Positions 18,879-29,610 are shown, counted from the first letter of the stretch. The stretch: DNA of 64,000 nt from Hyphococcus sp. (GCA_028284345.1 JANQRY010000008.1:496001-560000); one strand, 5' to 3'. The notes: generated from the letters alone by a model not told the origin. Translations and numbers: made by a program.

Positions 18879-20486
18879 CTAGCGCCGTCCCCGGCCACCG
18901 CCGCGATCTTTCTTGTTCTTGAAATCAGCATCTTTTCCGGAACCGGAGCGCGATTTCTTTGGCGGTTTCGCCGCAACGCCGAATTCTTCCCGCAGGGATA
19001 CCAGCTTATCCGGCTGTACAGCCCGCGCCTTTACATTCAGTTCTTTTGCAGTCGGCGCAAAATGGCGCTTTACCGCCAAGTGCGGAGCAGTCTTCCGGCC
19101 AGGCGGGCCAAGGGAAAGATGAAGCGCCGGCATATGATCATGACGGCGGCGCAACCGCACCGTGCGCTCTCGCTGCTCAGCGGCTTTCAAAGAGCGAACT
19201 TCACGTTCAAAGATTTTTTGCTGCGCATGTTCTTTCCGTCGCTGCTCCATCATTTGCAACTGATGCGTATGCGTCTGTTGACGCCGCTGCTGATCTTGCT
19301 GCTCAAGCATTTCGCGGCGCTCTTCTTCCTGCCGCTCATGACGCTTTCGGTCTTCAAGCTTGTGAAGCTGGCGGCGGATGAGAGCAATACCACTGGCTTT
19401 CGCCAGAAACGCCGCCAATCCTTTCGGGTTGTTCTGGGCGCGCCTGAACTGCGCACCGAAATCCTCCCGCGCATGGCCGGATTTAAGGTGGCCAAGCCTT
19501 TCGGCATGCCGGCGGCGAAGCGCATTCAATTCCATTTCATGCACTTTCTTCAATTCGCTGCCTTCGTGAGCGAGTTTTTCCCGGCGCTTTTCCTGCGAAG
19601 CCTTAAGAATTTCCAGTTTCTCAGCCAGCGCCTCGGACCTCTTGAATTGCCCTTGCGTCTTACGATACGCGGCGGCTGCTTCGCGCGCTTCTTCAACCGA
19701 AGGCAGCGCTTCAGGAGGACAATCCTTTTCCAGAAATGCGCGGATATCTTTGGTTCGCACGGATTTGTCGGCAATCATTTTCGGCAGCGCGTTCATATGG
19801 CCGTAAATATCGACCAGCACGTAAGGACGCTTTCCCGTCGCCAGCATATATCCGTTATCCTCAAGGGCTGCGATGAAAGCTTTGGGCGTATCGCTTTGGC
19901 GCCAGAGATCGGTGATGATCTCCATACGCTCTTCCTTGGAAAGTCCCGTCTGATCGGCCTGCGCTTTTTCGTAAAGGGAAAGCTGATCGGCCTTGGCCCG
20001 TTTGTTTTCATAACCGCTGGGAAGCGTCAGACCGTGATCGCGAGCGAATTCGCGCGCAACCACCATGAGCTTTTGCTTATCGAAACTTATGGGGATGGCT
20101 TTAAAGTCCTGAATGTCGGTGCGTGACCAGACGACATGGCAGTGTTCGCGAAGATTTCCGTCCCTGCCCTCCTTAATTTGAAAGACCACGGCGCGAGGCT
20201 GACCGGCCAATCCGAGGCTTTCTTCTGCGCGGGCGATGTAATCCTCATACTGCTCGCGGCTCAAACGCCCTTGCGCCGGATCGGGATTGACCGAAAGACT
20301 ATAGAGATAGTTCTTGGCCCGCGTCATGGCGTGGGCCTGGGCCTCCCATTCGGAAAACGCGCCATGCAGGTCTTCCGCTATGGCGCCGCGTAAATCGGCA
20401 ACCTCGACATATTCATTATCTTCAGCGTTTGAGAGATGGGTTGCGAGATCGGCCCCGCCGGCGCGCTGCGATCCGAAGGCAATCAT
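18879..20486 (-). CDS. relaxase/mobilisation nuclease
   Basis: AVVFQIKEGRDGNLREHCHVVWSRTD (HxH motif), N-terminal relaxase fold, long charged C-terminus. Confidence 0.85.
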   Translation of the reverse strand: MIAFGSQRAGGADLATHLSNAEDNEYVEVADLRGAIAEDLHGAFSEWEAQAHAMTRAKNYLYSLSVNPDPAQGRLSREQYEDYIARAEESLGLAGQPRAVVFQIKEGRDGNLREHCHVVWSRTDIQDFKAIPISFDKQKLMVVAREFARDHGLTLPSGYENKRAKADQLSLYEKAQADQTGLSKEERMEIITDLWRQSDTPKAFIAALEDNGYMLATGKRPYVLVDIYGHMNALPKMIADKSVRTKDIRAFLEKDCPPEALPSVEEAREAAAAYRKTQGQFKRSEALAEKLEILKASQEKRREKLAHEGSELKKVHEMELNALRRRHAERLGHLKSGHAREDFGAQFRRAQNNPKGLAAFLAKASGIALIRRQLHKLEDRKRHERQEEERREMLEQQDQQRRQQTHTHQLQMMEQRRKEHAQQKIFEREVRSLKAAEQRERTVRLRRRHDHMPALHLSLGPPGRKTAPHLAVKRHFAPTAKELNVKARAVQPDKLVSLREEFGVAAKPPKKSRSGSGKDADFKNKKDRGGGRGRR

Positions 20487-20809
20487 GAGCGTCGCCCCAT
20501 GCGGGTCATCAGGATTGTGCGGATAAGGCGAAGCTCATCGGCCATCGCTTCGAACGCAAGGGATGAATGTTCGGCACCGGCAAGCTTAAACTCACGGAGT
20601 TGATCTGCAATGCGCGCGCAGGCAGCAAGGATTTGGGCAAGTATCTTATATTCGCCCGGACGATGACGCGATTTTCCAAACACCGCTTCATTGAGAAAGG
20701 CGTTCACAGAAAGGCCGGAGCTTTCAACCATGCCTTCAAACTCCGCGCGCCGGTCTTTGGGCGGGCGGTATGAATAAGGTCTGTCACGTTTGGGCTTATC
20801 CTTTACCAT
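20483..20809 (-). CDS. mobC: MobC-like relaxosome accessory protein
   Basis: MVKDKPKRDRPYSYRPPKDRRAEFEGMVESSGLSVNAFLNEAVFG; 4-bp overlap with relaxase. Confidence 0.75.
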   Translation of the reverse strand: MVKDKPKRDRPYSYRPPKDRRAEFEGMVESSGLSVNAFLNEAVFGKSRHRPGEYKILAQILAACARIADQLREFKLAGAEHSSLAFEAMADELRLIRTILMTRMGRRS

Positions 20810-20907
20810 CTCCTTTACCGCATAGTTGATTAGAGCGCGCACATTCCTCGTAGAGGCGAGGACATTCCGGGTTTTGAAAGGGAACCCCTTTTGCCGATGG
20901 GATTGCT

Positions 20908-20933
20908 AAAGGGAGCGCCGGAAGGCTCCCTTT
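20908..20933. terminator. hairpin
   Basis: AAAGGGAGC ... GCTCCCTTT perfect 9-bp stem. Confidence 0.35.
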
Positions 20934-21120
20934 GCTCGCTGGTTCCAAGGGACGCGAATTGTCCTTTGGTGCAGGTTCAGGCGGCATACGTCCTGGCCGA
21001 TGGTTCATCCAACTGGAGCTATGGAATGCTCTGATTGGTCGTGATTGAACGGCGATACGTTCTCATCAGCTGGGCCGGGTTCGATGCCTGGCGCGGCTGA
21101 CTAAAAGCCCCTAGCAAGAA

Positions 21121-21225
21121 CAGATAACAAATCTGCTCGCGCTCATAGGGCTTTCCAAGAGGGGTCTGCGGGAGACAGGATGTCTCCCCAGCAAGGTGAG
21201 CGAATACCTTCGCACACCTTGTAAC
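21121..21225. other. candidate oriT
   Basis: Consecutive inverted repeats upstream of mobC: CAGAT-AACAA-ATCTG, GGGAGAC-AGGAT-GTCTCCC (21170-21188) and CAAGGTGAGCGAA-TACC-TTCGCACACCTTG (21192-21221). Confidence 0.5.
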
Positions 21226-21405
21226 CGTTTACCGGCTTATATTTTCATATTATCACGAAATTCGTCATTACTCAAACTATCTACAGGGTAGCAGCCTATG
21301 CTATAATTGGGGTGTACACCACATGAAGTGCCGACGCGAGGAACGAAAGCGGGAATGAGATCGATGCTATTCTCGCCAAACTCCATCCTTAAAGGAGGCA
21401 TTGAC

Positions 21406-21579
21406 ATGGACAAAAGAGAAAAAGAGGAGATCGCAAAACTCCTCAGCTGTGATCCCGCTTATGCGGATCAGGCCAAGAGAGACTATGTGCTTTATACGTC
21501 AAGGGGTTTGCCGCTCCCGCAAAAGCCATCGGCAGTGAAAATCGAACAGCCCAAACCCACTAGACCGTTTCGCCGGTAA
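21406..21579 (+). CDS. small hypothetical protein (57 aa)
   Basis: ATG preceded by AAAGGAGGC; MDKREKEEIAKLLSCDPAYADQAKRDYVLYTSRGLPLPQKP. Confidence 0.6.
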   Translation: MDKREKEEIAKLLSCDPAYADQAKRDYVLYTSRGLPLPQKPSAVKIEQPKPTRPFRR

Positions 21580-21676
21580 AAACGCGGGCCTTTATAGCGA
21601 GCGTTTGCCGCGAGGAATCAATCTTGGCCCTTGCGTCATAATTCGCATCATCGTTGCAAACGAGAATGCGAAGGCT

Positions 21677-22393
21677 ATGAGTGGAATGCACACGCCAGAA
21701 GATCGGATTGATCCCGGCCTGAAGCCGACGCGCGATACTTATGACGCGTTTCAGCATGCTTATGACCATTTCAACTGGATGCTGTTCGAAGCCGAGTTGC
21801 CGAATTGTCTGATTACGCTGCAACGCAAAGGGCGCACCTATGGGTATTTTCATCGCAAGCGCTTTGCGCGGGAAGACGGGAAGATCTGCGATGAGATAGC
21901 GCTAAACCCGGCGCACTTCAGAAGCCGAAGCGCTGAGGAAGTGCTTTCAACACTCGTGCATGAAATGACGCATCTGTGGCAATTTCATTTTGGAACGCCG
22001 GGGCGCGGACGCTATCACAATCGTCAATGGGCCGAGAAGATGAAATCGCTTGGTCTACACCCGTCTGATACAGGCAGCCCCGGAGGGCGCGAACTGGGCG
22101 ACCGCGTATCGCATTACATTATGGACGGAGGGTCTTTCGCGCGCGCCGCCGACGAACTGATCGAAAGCGGGTTTGTCATAGAATGGCGGGAACCGCTGGC
22201 GCGACCTGCGAAAATCCACCCTTCCGGCGCATCGGGTGCGGGTGGCAGCGCAGCGCCCATTCATCCCTCGCGCAGCTCGAAAGAAGGAAAGCGCATAAAA
22301 TATTCATGCCCGGCCTGCGGCCTTAACGCCTGGGCGAAACACGACGCTCTCCTCGTCTGCGGCGCCGATAGAATTAACATGGAAGCACAATGA
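21677..22393 (+). CDS. SprT-like zinc metalloprotease domain protein
   Basis: LSTLVHEMTHLWQFHFGTPGRGRYHNRQWAEKMKSLGL and C-terminal CPACGLNAWAKHDALLVCG zinc ribbon. Confidence 0.85.
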   Translation: MSGMHTPEDRIDPGLKPTRDTYDAFQHAYDHFNWMLFEAELPNCLITLQRKGRTYGYFHRKRFAREDGKICDEIALNPAHFRSRSAEEVLSTLVHEMTHLWQFHFGTPGRGRYHNRQWAEKMKSLGLHPSDTGSPGGRELGDRVSHYIMDGGSFARAADELIESGFVIEWREPLARPAKIHPSGASGAGGSAAPIHPSRSSKEGKRIKYSCPACGLNAWAKHDALLVCGADRINMEAQ

Positions 22394-22394
22394 A

Positions 22395-22424
22395 AACGGC
22401 GGCTCTAACGAGCCGCCGTTTTTC
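22395..22424 (+). terminator. rho-independent terminator
   Basis: AACGGCGGCTC-TAAC-GAGCCGCCGTT followed by TTT. Confidence 0.8.
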
Positions 22425-22445
22425 TCGCGAAAGCTTAAAGACTAT

Positions 22446-22799
22446 TCAGTATTCCTCGGCGAGCATGATGGTCAGGACTCGATAGGACAGATCCGTGCTG
22501 GTCGGATCGGGACTGCCCATTTCGCAATCCTCATCGGAATAGTAATCGATCTTCCAGAAAATTTTTCCGGCGCCTTCGACTTCTATGCTTCCAAAGTCAT
22601 GCTCGCGGTAAGGATCGTTATCCTCTTTGAAGGCATCAAATGTCCGAACGGCGCGCAGCACACGCACTTTGACAATTTCGTCCAGCGCCGCAACGCCGCG
22701 AGTGATGACCGCCATACCGGGAACGCCGCAGCAAATTCCCAGTGCGGCGCGGAGCCGATCATTCAGCTCCGCTATCCGCTTGGCGCGCTCCCCGCGCAT
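22446..22799 (-). CDS. DUF3768 family protein
   Basis: RIAELNDRLRAAL ... DPYREHDFGSIEVEGAGKIFWKIDYYSDEDCEMGSPDPTSTDLSYRVLTIMLAEEY. Confidence 0.8.
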   Translation of the reverse strand: MRGERAKRIAELNDRLRAALGICCGVPGMAVITRGVAALDEIVKVRVLRAVRTFDAFKEDNDPYREHDFGSIEVEGAGKIFWKIDYYSDEDCEMGSPDPTSTDLSYRVLTIMLAEEY

Positions 22800-23152
22800 T
22801 ATAGCGTTTCCTCTTCGTTGGCGCTTTCAGGATCGCTCTTCGGCCTGGGCCGCGACCAGTTGAGGCTGTATTCGCCGTTTTCGCTGCGCGTCAGCGCCGC
22901 CCACATGGGGTATGCGAAAGCCGGATCGTCGATTTTGACCGACAGGTAAGGCTGGCCGGTGCGCTGGGATTTTTCATGCCAGGCTGCGCCGACTTCGGCT
23001 TCTGTATTGGCCGATATGATCCGGAAATCCGGCGAACGGTCCTTGGGTTTTTCCGTAGCCGGCTCAAATTTGAGATCGGCCGTGAATGTGAGTGTTTCAA
23101 CGCGCCCTTCAAAGACGCCATCTTCAGTTTTGGTAAAGGTTCCGATTTTCAT
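22799..23152 (-). CDS. DUF736 family protein
   Basis: MKIGTFTKTEDGVFEGRVETLTFTADLKFEPATEKPKDRSPDFRI; internal ATG at 23152 fits the family start. Confidence 0.85.
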   Translation of the reverse strand: MKIGTFTKTEDGVFEGRVETLTFTADLKFEPATEKPKDRSPDFRIISANTEAEVGAAWHEKSQRTGQPYLSVKIDDPAFAYPMWAALTRSENGEYSLNWSRPRPKSDPESANEEETL

Positions 23153-23573
23153 CGTCTTGCTCCTTTGCTGTTTTAAGACCGCACCGTTCGCGGCCTTTTC
23201 TGATGGAGCGCCGTTGAAAATCACTGTCGGGGCGGGGATCATTGCCGCCTTCGCCGCCGGCGTCATTACGCAAGGCGGCATGCAAAAGAAATTTGCCTCG
23301 CGAGGAATGCGTGCTGCGCACGCAGGGGAAATTTCTTTTTGAACCCCGCCCCCGATCATGATTTTAGGTTGATCCGATATTGAAAAGGACCTGGAGACGT
23401 GCGCTTCAACGCCGGCAACGGATGCATTGACGGGAATGGGAGGCTGGAGGGCAAAGAAAGCGTCGCCATTGAAAGGGCTTCTGCGAGGAACCGAGACTAT
23501 TTCAGGCATCAATCTTTACGCGCGCCCGGAAAATCAATTCCGGAGCGCCGAATGAAAAACGGAGATTTTAGCC

Positions 23574-25115
23574 ATGAAGCTCAGAGAACAGAGCATCGAT
23601 CTGATGCATGATGTCCCGCGCGGGATTACCTCGAAATATCTCAAGGACCAAAGCATTCCCCAGGCGCGCTGGCAGCGACAGGAGGCAATCGAGGCTCACC
23701 CGGACCTCGCTTATGATCCTGACGATCCGCAAGGGAAAATCCTGATTGGAGCCTGTGGTGAAAAGCTGACCGGCATCAGCGATAACCGGCACCTCTTAAC
23801 CTGCGCCGGGAACCGATCGGGTAAGAGCGTCACGGTTACGGCAAATCTGTTCTTTTACAACGGCTCCGTACTTGCCATCGATCCGAAAGGCGAACTGGCC
23901 AACAACACGGCTGATAAACGCGCAAAGCTTGGGCAAAAAACCTTCGTGCTTGACCCCTTCGATCGCGCGCGAGGCCCTGCGCGAAAATACCGCGCGCAAT
24001 ATAACCCGCTGTCGGTTCTAAGCCTTGAACATGACACGGTCATCGAAGGCGCCATGCAAATTGTCGATGCGCTTGTCGTGAAATCCGGCGAAGAAAAAGA
24101 GCCGCACTGGAATGAGGCCGCCGGCGCTGCGCTACTGGGATTTATTCTTTACGCGGCATTCGGCGCAGATGTGCCGGATAAAGAGCGCCATATGGGAACG
24201 GTGCGGCGGTTCGTGCGTGATGCGCGCCGCCAGGAGGAGACAGAAGACGGCCACAGTGTTTATGCCCTTCCGCGCCGCATGATGAATGGTATCAAACATT
24301 TATTTGCGAAAGGACATATCGAGGTCGCCGAAGCAATCGAAGGCGCCGTGCGCGGCCTCTACGAAAAATCCCATGATGAAATGGCCGGGGTGCTTTCGAC
24401 GATGAACCGCCATACGGCGTTTCTCGATTACATTTCCATGAAAAAAGTCATGAACGGCCATGACTTTGATTTACGCGATCTGAAACGCGACCCTGGCGGC
24501 GTTAGCGTTTATCTCTGTCTTCCCGCAACGCGCATGGGCATGTGTAATCGCTGGCTTCGCATCATTATCAATCAGTTGATCGACGCGATGGAAACTGAGG
24601 AAACGGTACCCAAAGCGCCCGTACTCGCAATCCTGGACGAGTTCCCGGTGCTGGGATTCATGAAACAATTGCAGGACGCCGCCGGCCAGGTCGCATCCTT
24701 TCATCTAAAACTATGGACCATCATCCAAGACTGGGGTCAGGGAAAGGCGCTTTATAAAGACCGGTGGGAGTCCTTCGCTGCAAATTCTGGGGTTTGTCAG
24801 TTCTTCGCAAACACGGATTTGACAACGACGCAGTATATATCAAAGCGGCTCGGCAAAACGCCGATCATCACAACGCGCATGGGTGAAGCAACGCATGATC
24901 AAATCGACAAGGGCCTCAGCGGCAAAAGCCAGTCACGCGAACTCTATGACCTCCTGACGCCCGATGAAGTCTCGCGGGTATTTTCGCGCGATGATCTTCA
25001 TAAGAGGCAACTCATTATGATGGCAGGCTATCACCCCATGATTTTGCAGCGTGTGGAACATTTCAATCGAGAGGCGCCATATCACCGTGTATTTGAAAGG
25101 TTGACCAAAACGTAA
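23574..25115 (+). CDS. VirD4/TraG-type coupling protein (T4CP)
   Basis: HLLTCAGNRSGKSVTVTANLFFYNGSVLAIDPKGELANNTADKR (Walker A) and PVLAILDEFPVLGFMKQLQDA (Walker B). Confidence 0.9.
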   Translation: MKLREQSIDLMHDVPRGITSKYLKDQSIPQARWQRQEAIEAHPDLAYDPDDPQGKILIGACGEKLTGISDNRHLLTCAGNRSGKSVTVTANLFFYNGSVLAIDPKGELANNTADKRAKLGQKTFVLDPFDRARGPARKYRAQYNPLSVLSLEHDTVIEGAMQIVDALVVKSGEEKEPHWNEAAGAALLGFILYAAFGADVPDKERHMGTVRRFVRDARRQEETEDGHSVYALPRRMMNGIKHLFAKGHIEVAEAIEGAVRGLYEKSHDEMAGVLSTMNRHTAFLDYISMKKVMNGHDFDLRDLKRDPGGVSVYLCLPATRMGMCNRWLRIIINQLIDAMETEETVPKAPVLAILDEFPVLGFMKQLQDAAGQVASFHLKLWTIIQDWGQGKALYKDRWESFAANSGVCQFFANTDLTTTQYISKRLGKTPIITTRMGEATHDQIDKGLSGKSQSRELYDLLTPDEVSRVFSRDDLHKRQLIMMAGYHPMILQRVEHFNREAPYHRVFERLTKT

Positions 25116-25127
25116 TCGAACGATCGC

Positions 25128-25970
25128 TCATTCCGCGGCAATCGGCCGGGCCATATCAGCGCTGAACCTTTTGAGCAAACCGATGGCCCGGTCTATATCG
25201 GCAGGCTGCCGGCAGAGTTTGAGGCGAACGGCACCAGCATCTTCATGCACACCGGAAAGCGTCATTTCGAGTACACGACGACCTCTTTTGTCATATGCGA
25301 AATCTGTCGCCGTCATGACGCCATTGCTCTGACCGCCAAATATGCGGCCTTCTTTCACGCCAAATGCTGCGAAGGCATCAATTCTGGACGAGCGATCATA
25401 AGCAAACGCCAAAAGCCGCGATTCATGCTTCGAATTTGCACCCTTGAGCGAATACTCTGCCTGCACCAACCGTGCGCGAAACAGCGGCTCCCCATAAAGT
25501 AAGTGAATGAGCAGGATAAATTCTAAGGCACAGTGATCATATTCAGCTACGCCGTGCAACATACCTCTAAAGGTGCCAGCAAGATAGCCTTGATCCGCGA
25601 ACGTTTCATATGCTGATAACAATGCTTGTCGTTTGGCCTTAAAAATGTCTTGGCGGTGGTCCTCGACCGTTACGGCCGTTATCAGACCTTTTTTTGCCAT
25701 AAAACTAAGTAATGCCTGATAGCGATCAGAACGCGGAATTGTATAATATGGCCGCCCGGTTTTTCTATGATGTGTTACACTGAAGTAGCGCCGCAGCCAT
25801 TCACCTTTCTCCGGCTCATGCTCAACAAGCGGGTCCTCATCGCAGAACGTGTCGGCCATAATATCGCATGCGAAATCCTGGTATGAACGGCGCAACCCCG
25901 TTGCGTATCGATACCCGCGAAAATATGCTGTTTCCGCCAACCCACGCAAAGCTTCGATTTTAAAACTCAT
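25128..25970 (-). CDS. hypothetical protein (280 aa)
   Basis: Long ORF with codon-like composition, convergent with virD4. Confidence 0.6.
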   Translation of the reverse strand: MSFKIEALRGLAETAYFRGYRYATGLRRSYQDFACDIMADTFCDEDPLVEHEPEKGEWLRRYFSVTHHRKTGRPYYTIPRSDRYQALLSFMAKKGLITAVTVEDHRQDIFKAKRQALLSAYETFADQGYLAGTFRGMLHGVAEYDHCALEFILLIHLLYGEPLFRARLVQAEYSLKGANSKHESRLLAFAYDRSSRIDAFAAFGVKEGRIFGGQSNGVMTATDFAYDKRGRRVLEMTLSGVHEDAGAVRLKLCRQPADIDRAIGLLKRFSADMARPIAAE

Positions 25971-26207
25971 TTTAGAATCCTACTCAGTGCGGCGTTTCTT
26001 CGGTCGATCGCTCATTTGCATTTGTATTCTCACAATCAACGGAAGCGCTGTTTTGGTCTGAATTCCTGAACGCAAGCGATCAATTAATTGCCCCAATAGT
26101 CATTGCATTCGGCGCTGAACTTGCCAACGCAAGATTAGAGCTGCATAAGCTAAAGCTAGAAAAGCTGCATAAGCCGACAGCTTAAAGGGTTGATATTACG
26201 AGATAAA

Positions 26208-26897
26208 ATGGCAAAGCGACACGCAAATCGGTTTACGAAGTCAGATCAAATCTCAGAGCCGGATTTTGTAGTGATACTGACGAACTTTTTGTTGGGGTTT
26301 CCGGCATCAAAACTGACGGGCTCTAGCCAAGTTGAGGCGACCCTTCCAACAGTTCAGAAATATTACCGCTTAATCAGAGCGCGCCTCATTGATGATGAAA
26401 CCTTGTGCGCTTGGATGGGGGGCGGCCCGAATAAATTGCTTCCAGACGACGATCCTACTTGGACAGAAATCTACGAGTGTGTTTTTTCTTGTAAAACAGC
26501 AATTTTAAATCACATTCCAATTCCATCCAGCGACGCGATTGACGAAGAATTGCCGCCACCCTTGTCCGTTGCTGACCAGATTTTTTATAGCTATTGTATT
26601 CGAATGGGTCATTCAAAGATTCCAAAAAAATTCAATGTGCCTTTTATATACAGCAAAACCACCTGCCAAAACTGTCCGCTTGAGTATGAGCCGGACATTG
26701 CGTTTCATCTTTATATAAACGAACTGCTCACCATGCGTGCTGTATACCAAGGCATTCCGAAGAAATCATTCAAGAAATATTTCTTTGAAGCGGCGCTGCG
26801 CGTAAATTTGAGAACGGCGAATTCGAAATACCGCCCGATGACACTAACAGATTTTATTGCGCTGTTTCTGGTGAGCTGCGAGGCAAATAAAATCTAA
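26208..26897 (+). CDS. hypothetical protein
   Basis: ORF MAKRHANRFTKSDQISEPDFVVILTNFLLGFPASKL..., no recognised family. Confidence 0.55.
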   Translation: MAKRHANRFTKSDQISEPDFVVILTNFLLGFPASKLTGSSQVEATLPTVQKYYRLIRARLIDDETLCAWMGGGPNKLLPDDDPTWTEIYECVFSCKTAILNHIPIPSSDAIDEELPPPLSVADQIFYSYCIRMGHSKIPKKFNVPFIYSKTTCQNCPLEYEPDIAFHLYINELLTMRAVYQGIPKKSFKKYFFEAALRVNLRTANSKYRPMTLTDFIALFLVSCEANKI

Positions 26898-26901
26898 CAA
26901 A

Positions 26902-27135
26902 TTATAGAATTTCGAGTTTGTCGTCCGGAGTTTTCGGCGTACTTGAGAATATTCTCGTCATATCCTCGCAGGCCGGCCCCCTTATCGGATGAGCGATCAA
27001 GTAGGCAAGCAATTCCTCCTGACGCCCGGCCATCGACTCAAGCAGCGTCTTGATGTTTTGAGGCGCGCTAACTGGTAGCGGGGCCTCAATGAGGCTTTTC
27101 GTATAGTCCTTTGTCAAACATGAATGGTCATCCAT
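26902..27135 (-). CDS. small hypothetical protein (77 aa), possibly leaderless transcript
   Basis: ATG lies 6 nt after a TATACT -10-like box shared with other island genes. Confidence 0.45.
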   Translation of the reverse strand: MDDHSCLTKDYTKSLIEAPLPVSAPQNIKTLLESMAGRQEELLAYLIAHPIRGPACEDMTRIFSSTPKTPDDKLEIL

Positions 27136-27198
27136 ATATTCAGTATACGGATTTTATGAATTTGGCGCAAATTCGTCTGCAACTGCGATAAACGAATA

Positions 27199-28014
27199 TT
27201 AGGATTTCGGAGCGCTGCGGGAAATCGGTGATGGCGTATCCTGCCCTATTGCGTGGTGATTTAGGGCGTATCGATGAAAATCCGGAACGTGAACGTCGCT
27301 ATGCATTAGGGGAATGGTTAAAAACTCAATAATGCATTCGTTTTGCTCAAATGAGCAGACCTTCTCTCCAAGCTTTGTATACATCGCCTGGGGTACAAGT
27401 TTTAATGTGCTTTGAGCCAAATAATCGCGCTCTAAAATAAATTGAAATTGAGATTCTGTAGTAACAAGTTCGGTCACAAGCTTTCTAATTGCCTTTTGAA
27501 TTTCTCGGCTCACTTCAGATTCTGCGTCAACGCTATTGATCACCTCGTCCCATAAACTCAGAGCGCTTTGCGCGATCAGAATTCCCTGGGCAAGAATATA
27601 TTTTTTCGATTGATCTATAATCGCTTCCTTCATGTCATCGGATTGCGAATCAAATTCAGCGAGCAGATTTAGCACATTGGTTGAAAACTCGTCATCGCGA
27701 TCACCGATGATAATCTTAACTAAGTCGGGATGTCCCTTGTTTTGATGCGAAACGTCACGAGCGAAATACATCATTCGGATCGCATAGTGTACATGTTCAC
27801 ATATCTTATTGAATAACTCTTCAGGCACGCGATTTTTTTCCAGCGCTTCAGTGGCGGTATTTAAGTGCCGGAATGAGTGAAGGTATACGTGACTGGCCAA
27901 AACATCGATAAGATTCACATAAGTTAAGTCGGCCTCGCTAAGCGTCATTTTCGCAAGCGCCACCTTCGCCCGCATCGCAATCAGTTTCTTAGTTATATCT
28001 TTTCCAAAATCCAT
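27199..28014 (-). CDS. hypothetical helical protein (271 aa)
   Basis: Long ORF, no recognised family. Confidence 0.6.
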   Translation of the reverse strand: MDFGKDITKKLIAMRAKVALAKMTLSEADLTYVNLIDVLASHVYLHSFRHLNTATEALEKNRVPEELFNKICEHVHYAIRMMYFARDVSHQNKGHPDLVKIIIGDRDDEFSTNVLNLLAEFDSQSDDMKEAIIDQSKKYILAQGILIAQSALSLWDEVINSVDAESEVSREIQKAIRKLVTELVTTESQFQFILERDYLAQSTLKLVPQAMYTKLGEKVCSFEQNECIIEFLTIPLMHSDVHVPDFHRYALNHHAIGQDTPSPISRSAPKS

Positions 28015-28176
28015 TTCTAACTCTCATATAGTCGATGCGAAGAATTCGCGATCCTATCACAATAGGCTCCATTTTCTACGAGGCTGGTTTCTCGCGTGCT
28101 TCATTTCACAGCCGCCGCGAGGAATATGGCCAAGAAAACCGCCCAGATTGGGATTATTCAGTAATGAGGCGGCAGC

Positions 28177-28893
28177 ATGTCGAACTTTACTTCGACCACT
28201 CTTTTTCACACTTTTCCGGATCAACCAAACCCACATTCGACGTCGAAAGACGGCCGAGTGAATAAGGTTTTCATTAAACCCTCAGCGCTTACGCCCTTCC
28301 GCGCGCGCATTGTTGATTGGCTTTGCCTTTTAACAACTGTGGCGGCGGCAATCGGCGCGCTATTCGTAGCGATGAGTTTTGAAGCGCCTAAGTTGTGGCA
28401 CTTCATACTGACCGGCACCTTACCCGCTCTCGCGTTCGGCCTGTCTCGCTGCGCGTTCGATAGGCTCTTAAGAAAATCCGCTCGTGTCGTGTTCACGCCA
28501 GATGAGTTTGTCATCGATGGGCTATTTGGCGAACGCCGGTTTGACCGGAACATGCCCCACCGATTTGCGCTCTATCCTCACAATCGCGCTGAACGCGAAG
28601 CAGAAATCATCCGTTTCAGAATGAGCCGACCCCAGAAATCCTGGCGGCTATTTCCGCCAAAGCATTATCTCGGCTCGTCATATCATTTGTCTTTCGAATA
28701 TCTCGATCAGCGCAATGACATCATGACAATCTACCGGCGTGAGATCGCGCATCAGATCCTCGCGCGTCTCAAAGCCTGTGATGCGATCATGGACGGCTAC
28801 GCCGGGAAAGGTGCAGGCCAATCACTGGCGCCTGAGCAGGACTGGTCGCCGCAGCCCGGCGATCTGGTCATGCCGAAGCGTTCAGGAGGGTAA
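28177..28893 (+). CDS. hypothetical membrane protein
   Basis: Hydrophobic segments VDWLCLLTTVAAAIGALFVAMSF and LWHFILTGTLPALAFGLS; start uncertain. Confidence 0.6.
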   Translation: MSNFTSTTLFHTFPDQPNPHSTSKDGRVNKVFIKPSALTPFRARIVDWLCLLTTVAAAIGALFVAMSFEAPKLWHFILTGTLPALAFGLSRCAFDRLLRKSARVVFTPDEFVIDGLFGERRFDRNMPHRFALYPHNRAEREAEIIRFRMSRPQKSWRLFPPKHYLGSSYHLSFEYLDQRNDIMTIYRREIAHQILARLKACDAIMDGYAGKGAGQSLAPEQDWSPQPGDLVMPKRSGG

Positions 28894-28897
28894 TTTC

Positions 28898-29464
28898 ATG
28901 ACCGACGAAGGCAAAGATCAAGAAGCAGCGGAGAATGCGCTCGACCTGGACCGCGAATTCAACAAGGCAGGCTCCCGGCTTGAACCGGAAGAACGCAATA
29001 TCAAAGTCTCCACGACGGCCAGCGCTGAACTGGAGAGTATAAAGGCGCGCGAATCCGCCCTTGATTCGCACGACGCGAAGTGGATTCGTGAACGCGACAA
29101 GCTCTCAAACAGTTCGTTGCCTACTCCAGAATTCGATCTCGGCTCGCGGGCGCATAAGAGCCTGTCATCGCAATATGATGAACGGCGCACGGAGTGGGAA
29201 CGCGAGAAAGAGCAGATTGAAATCCACTATGTCGAACAGCGGCATGAGATTCGCGAGAATGGCCAGACTCTGACTTCGGAATTCTCGGCGCAGCAAAGCA
29301 TTACGAAAACTGTTCCGGATTCACAGACTGGCACAAGTGCCGCGGGCGATGAACCACTCAACTGCCGGGTGGCATTTGCGGCGCATGCAAGCCAGGAGCG
29401 CAATGCGCCGGACAAGGCGTTCGCCGTGGCTCAGCATAAACCTGAGAGAAGCAAGAAGCGATAA
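28898..29464 (+). CDS. hypothetical charged protein
   Basis: ATG preceded by AGGAGGG; MTDEGKDQEAAENALDLDREFNKAG... Confidence 0.6.
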   Translation: MTDEGKDQEAAENALDLDREFNKAGSRLEPEERNIKVSTTASAELESIKARESALDSHDAKWIRERDKLSNSSLPTPEFDLGSRAHKSLSSQYDERRTEWEREKEQIEIHYVEQRHEIRENGQTLTSEFSAQQSITKTVPDSQTGTSAAGDEPLNCRVAFAAHASQERNAPDKAFAVAQHKPERSKKR

Positions 29465-29610
29465 ATACGGATTAAACACGCTGAGCGGCCGCGCTGCGAA
29501 ACGCTCCATCTCTCAGTCTCAAACTACGTTAGCCATTTGCGAGGAATCCCGCAGCCCGCATCCGCCACCATGCGCGAGAGAAATTCCTTGCACGAATATG
29601 GAGGCGGTGA

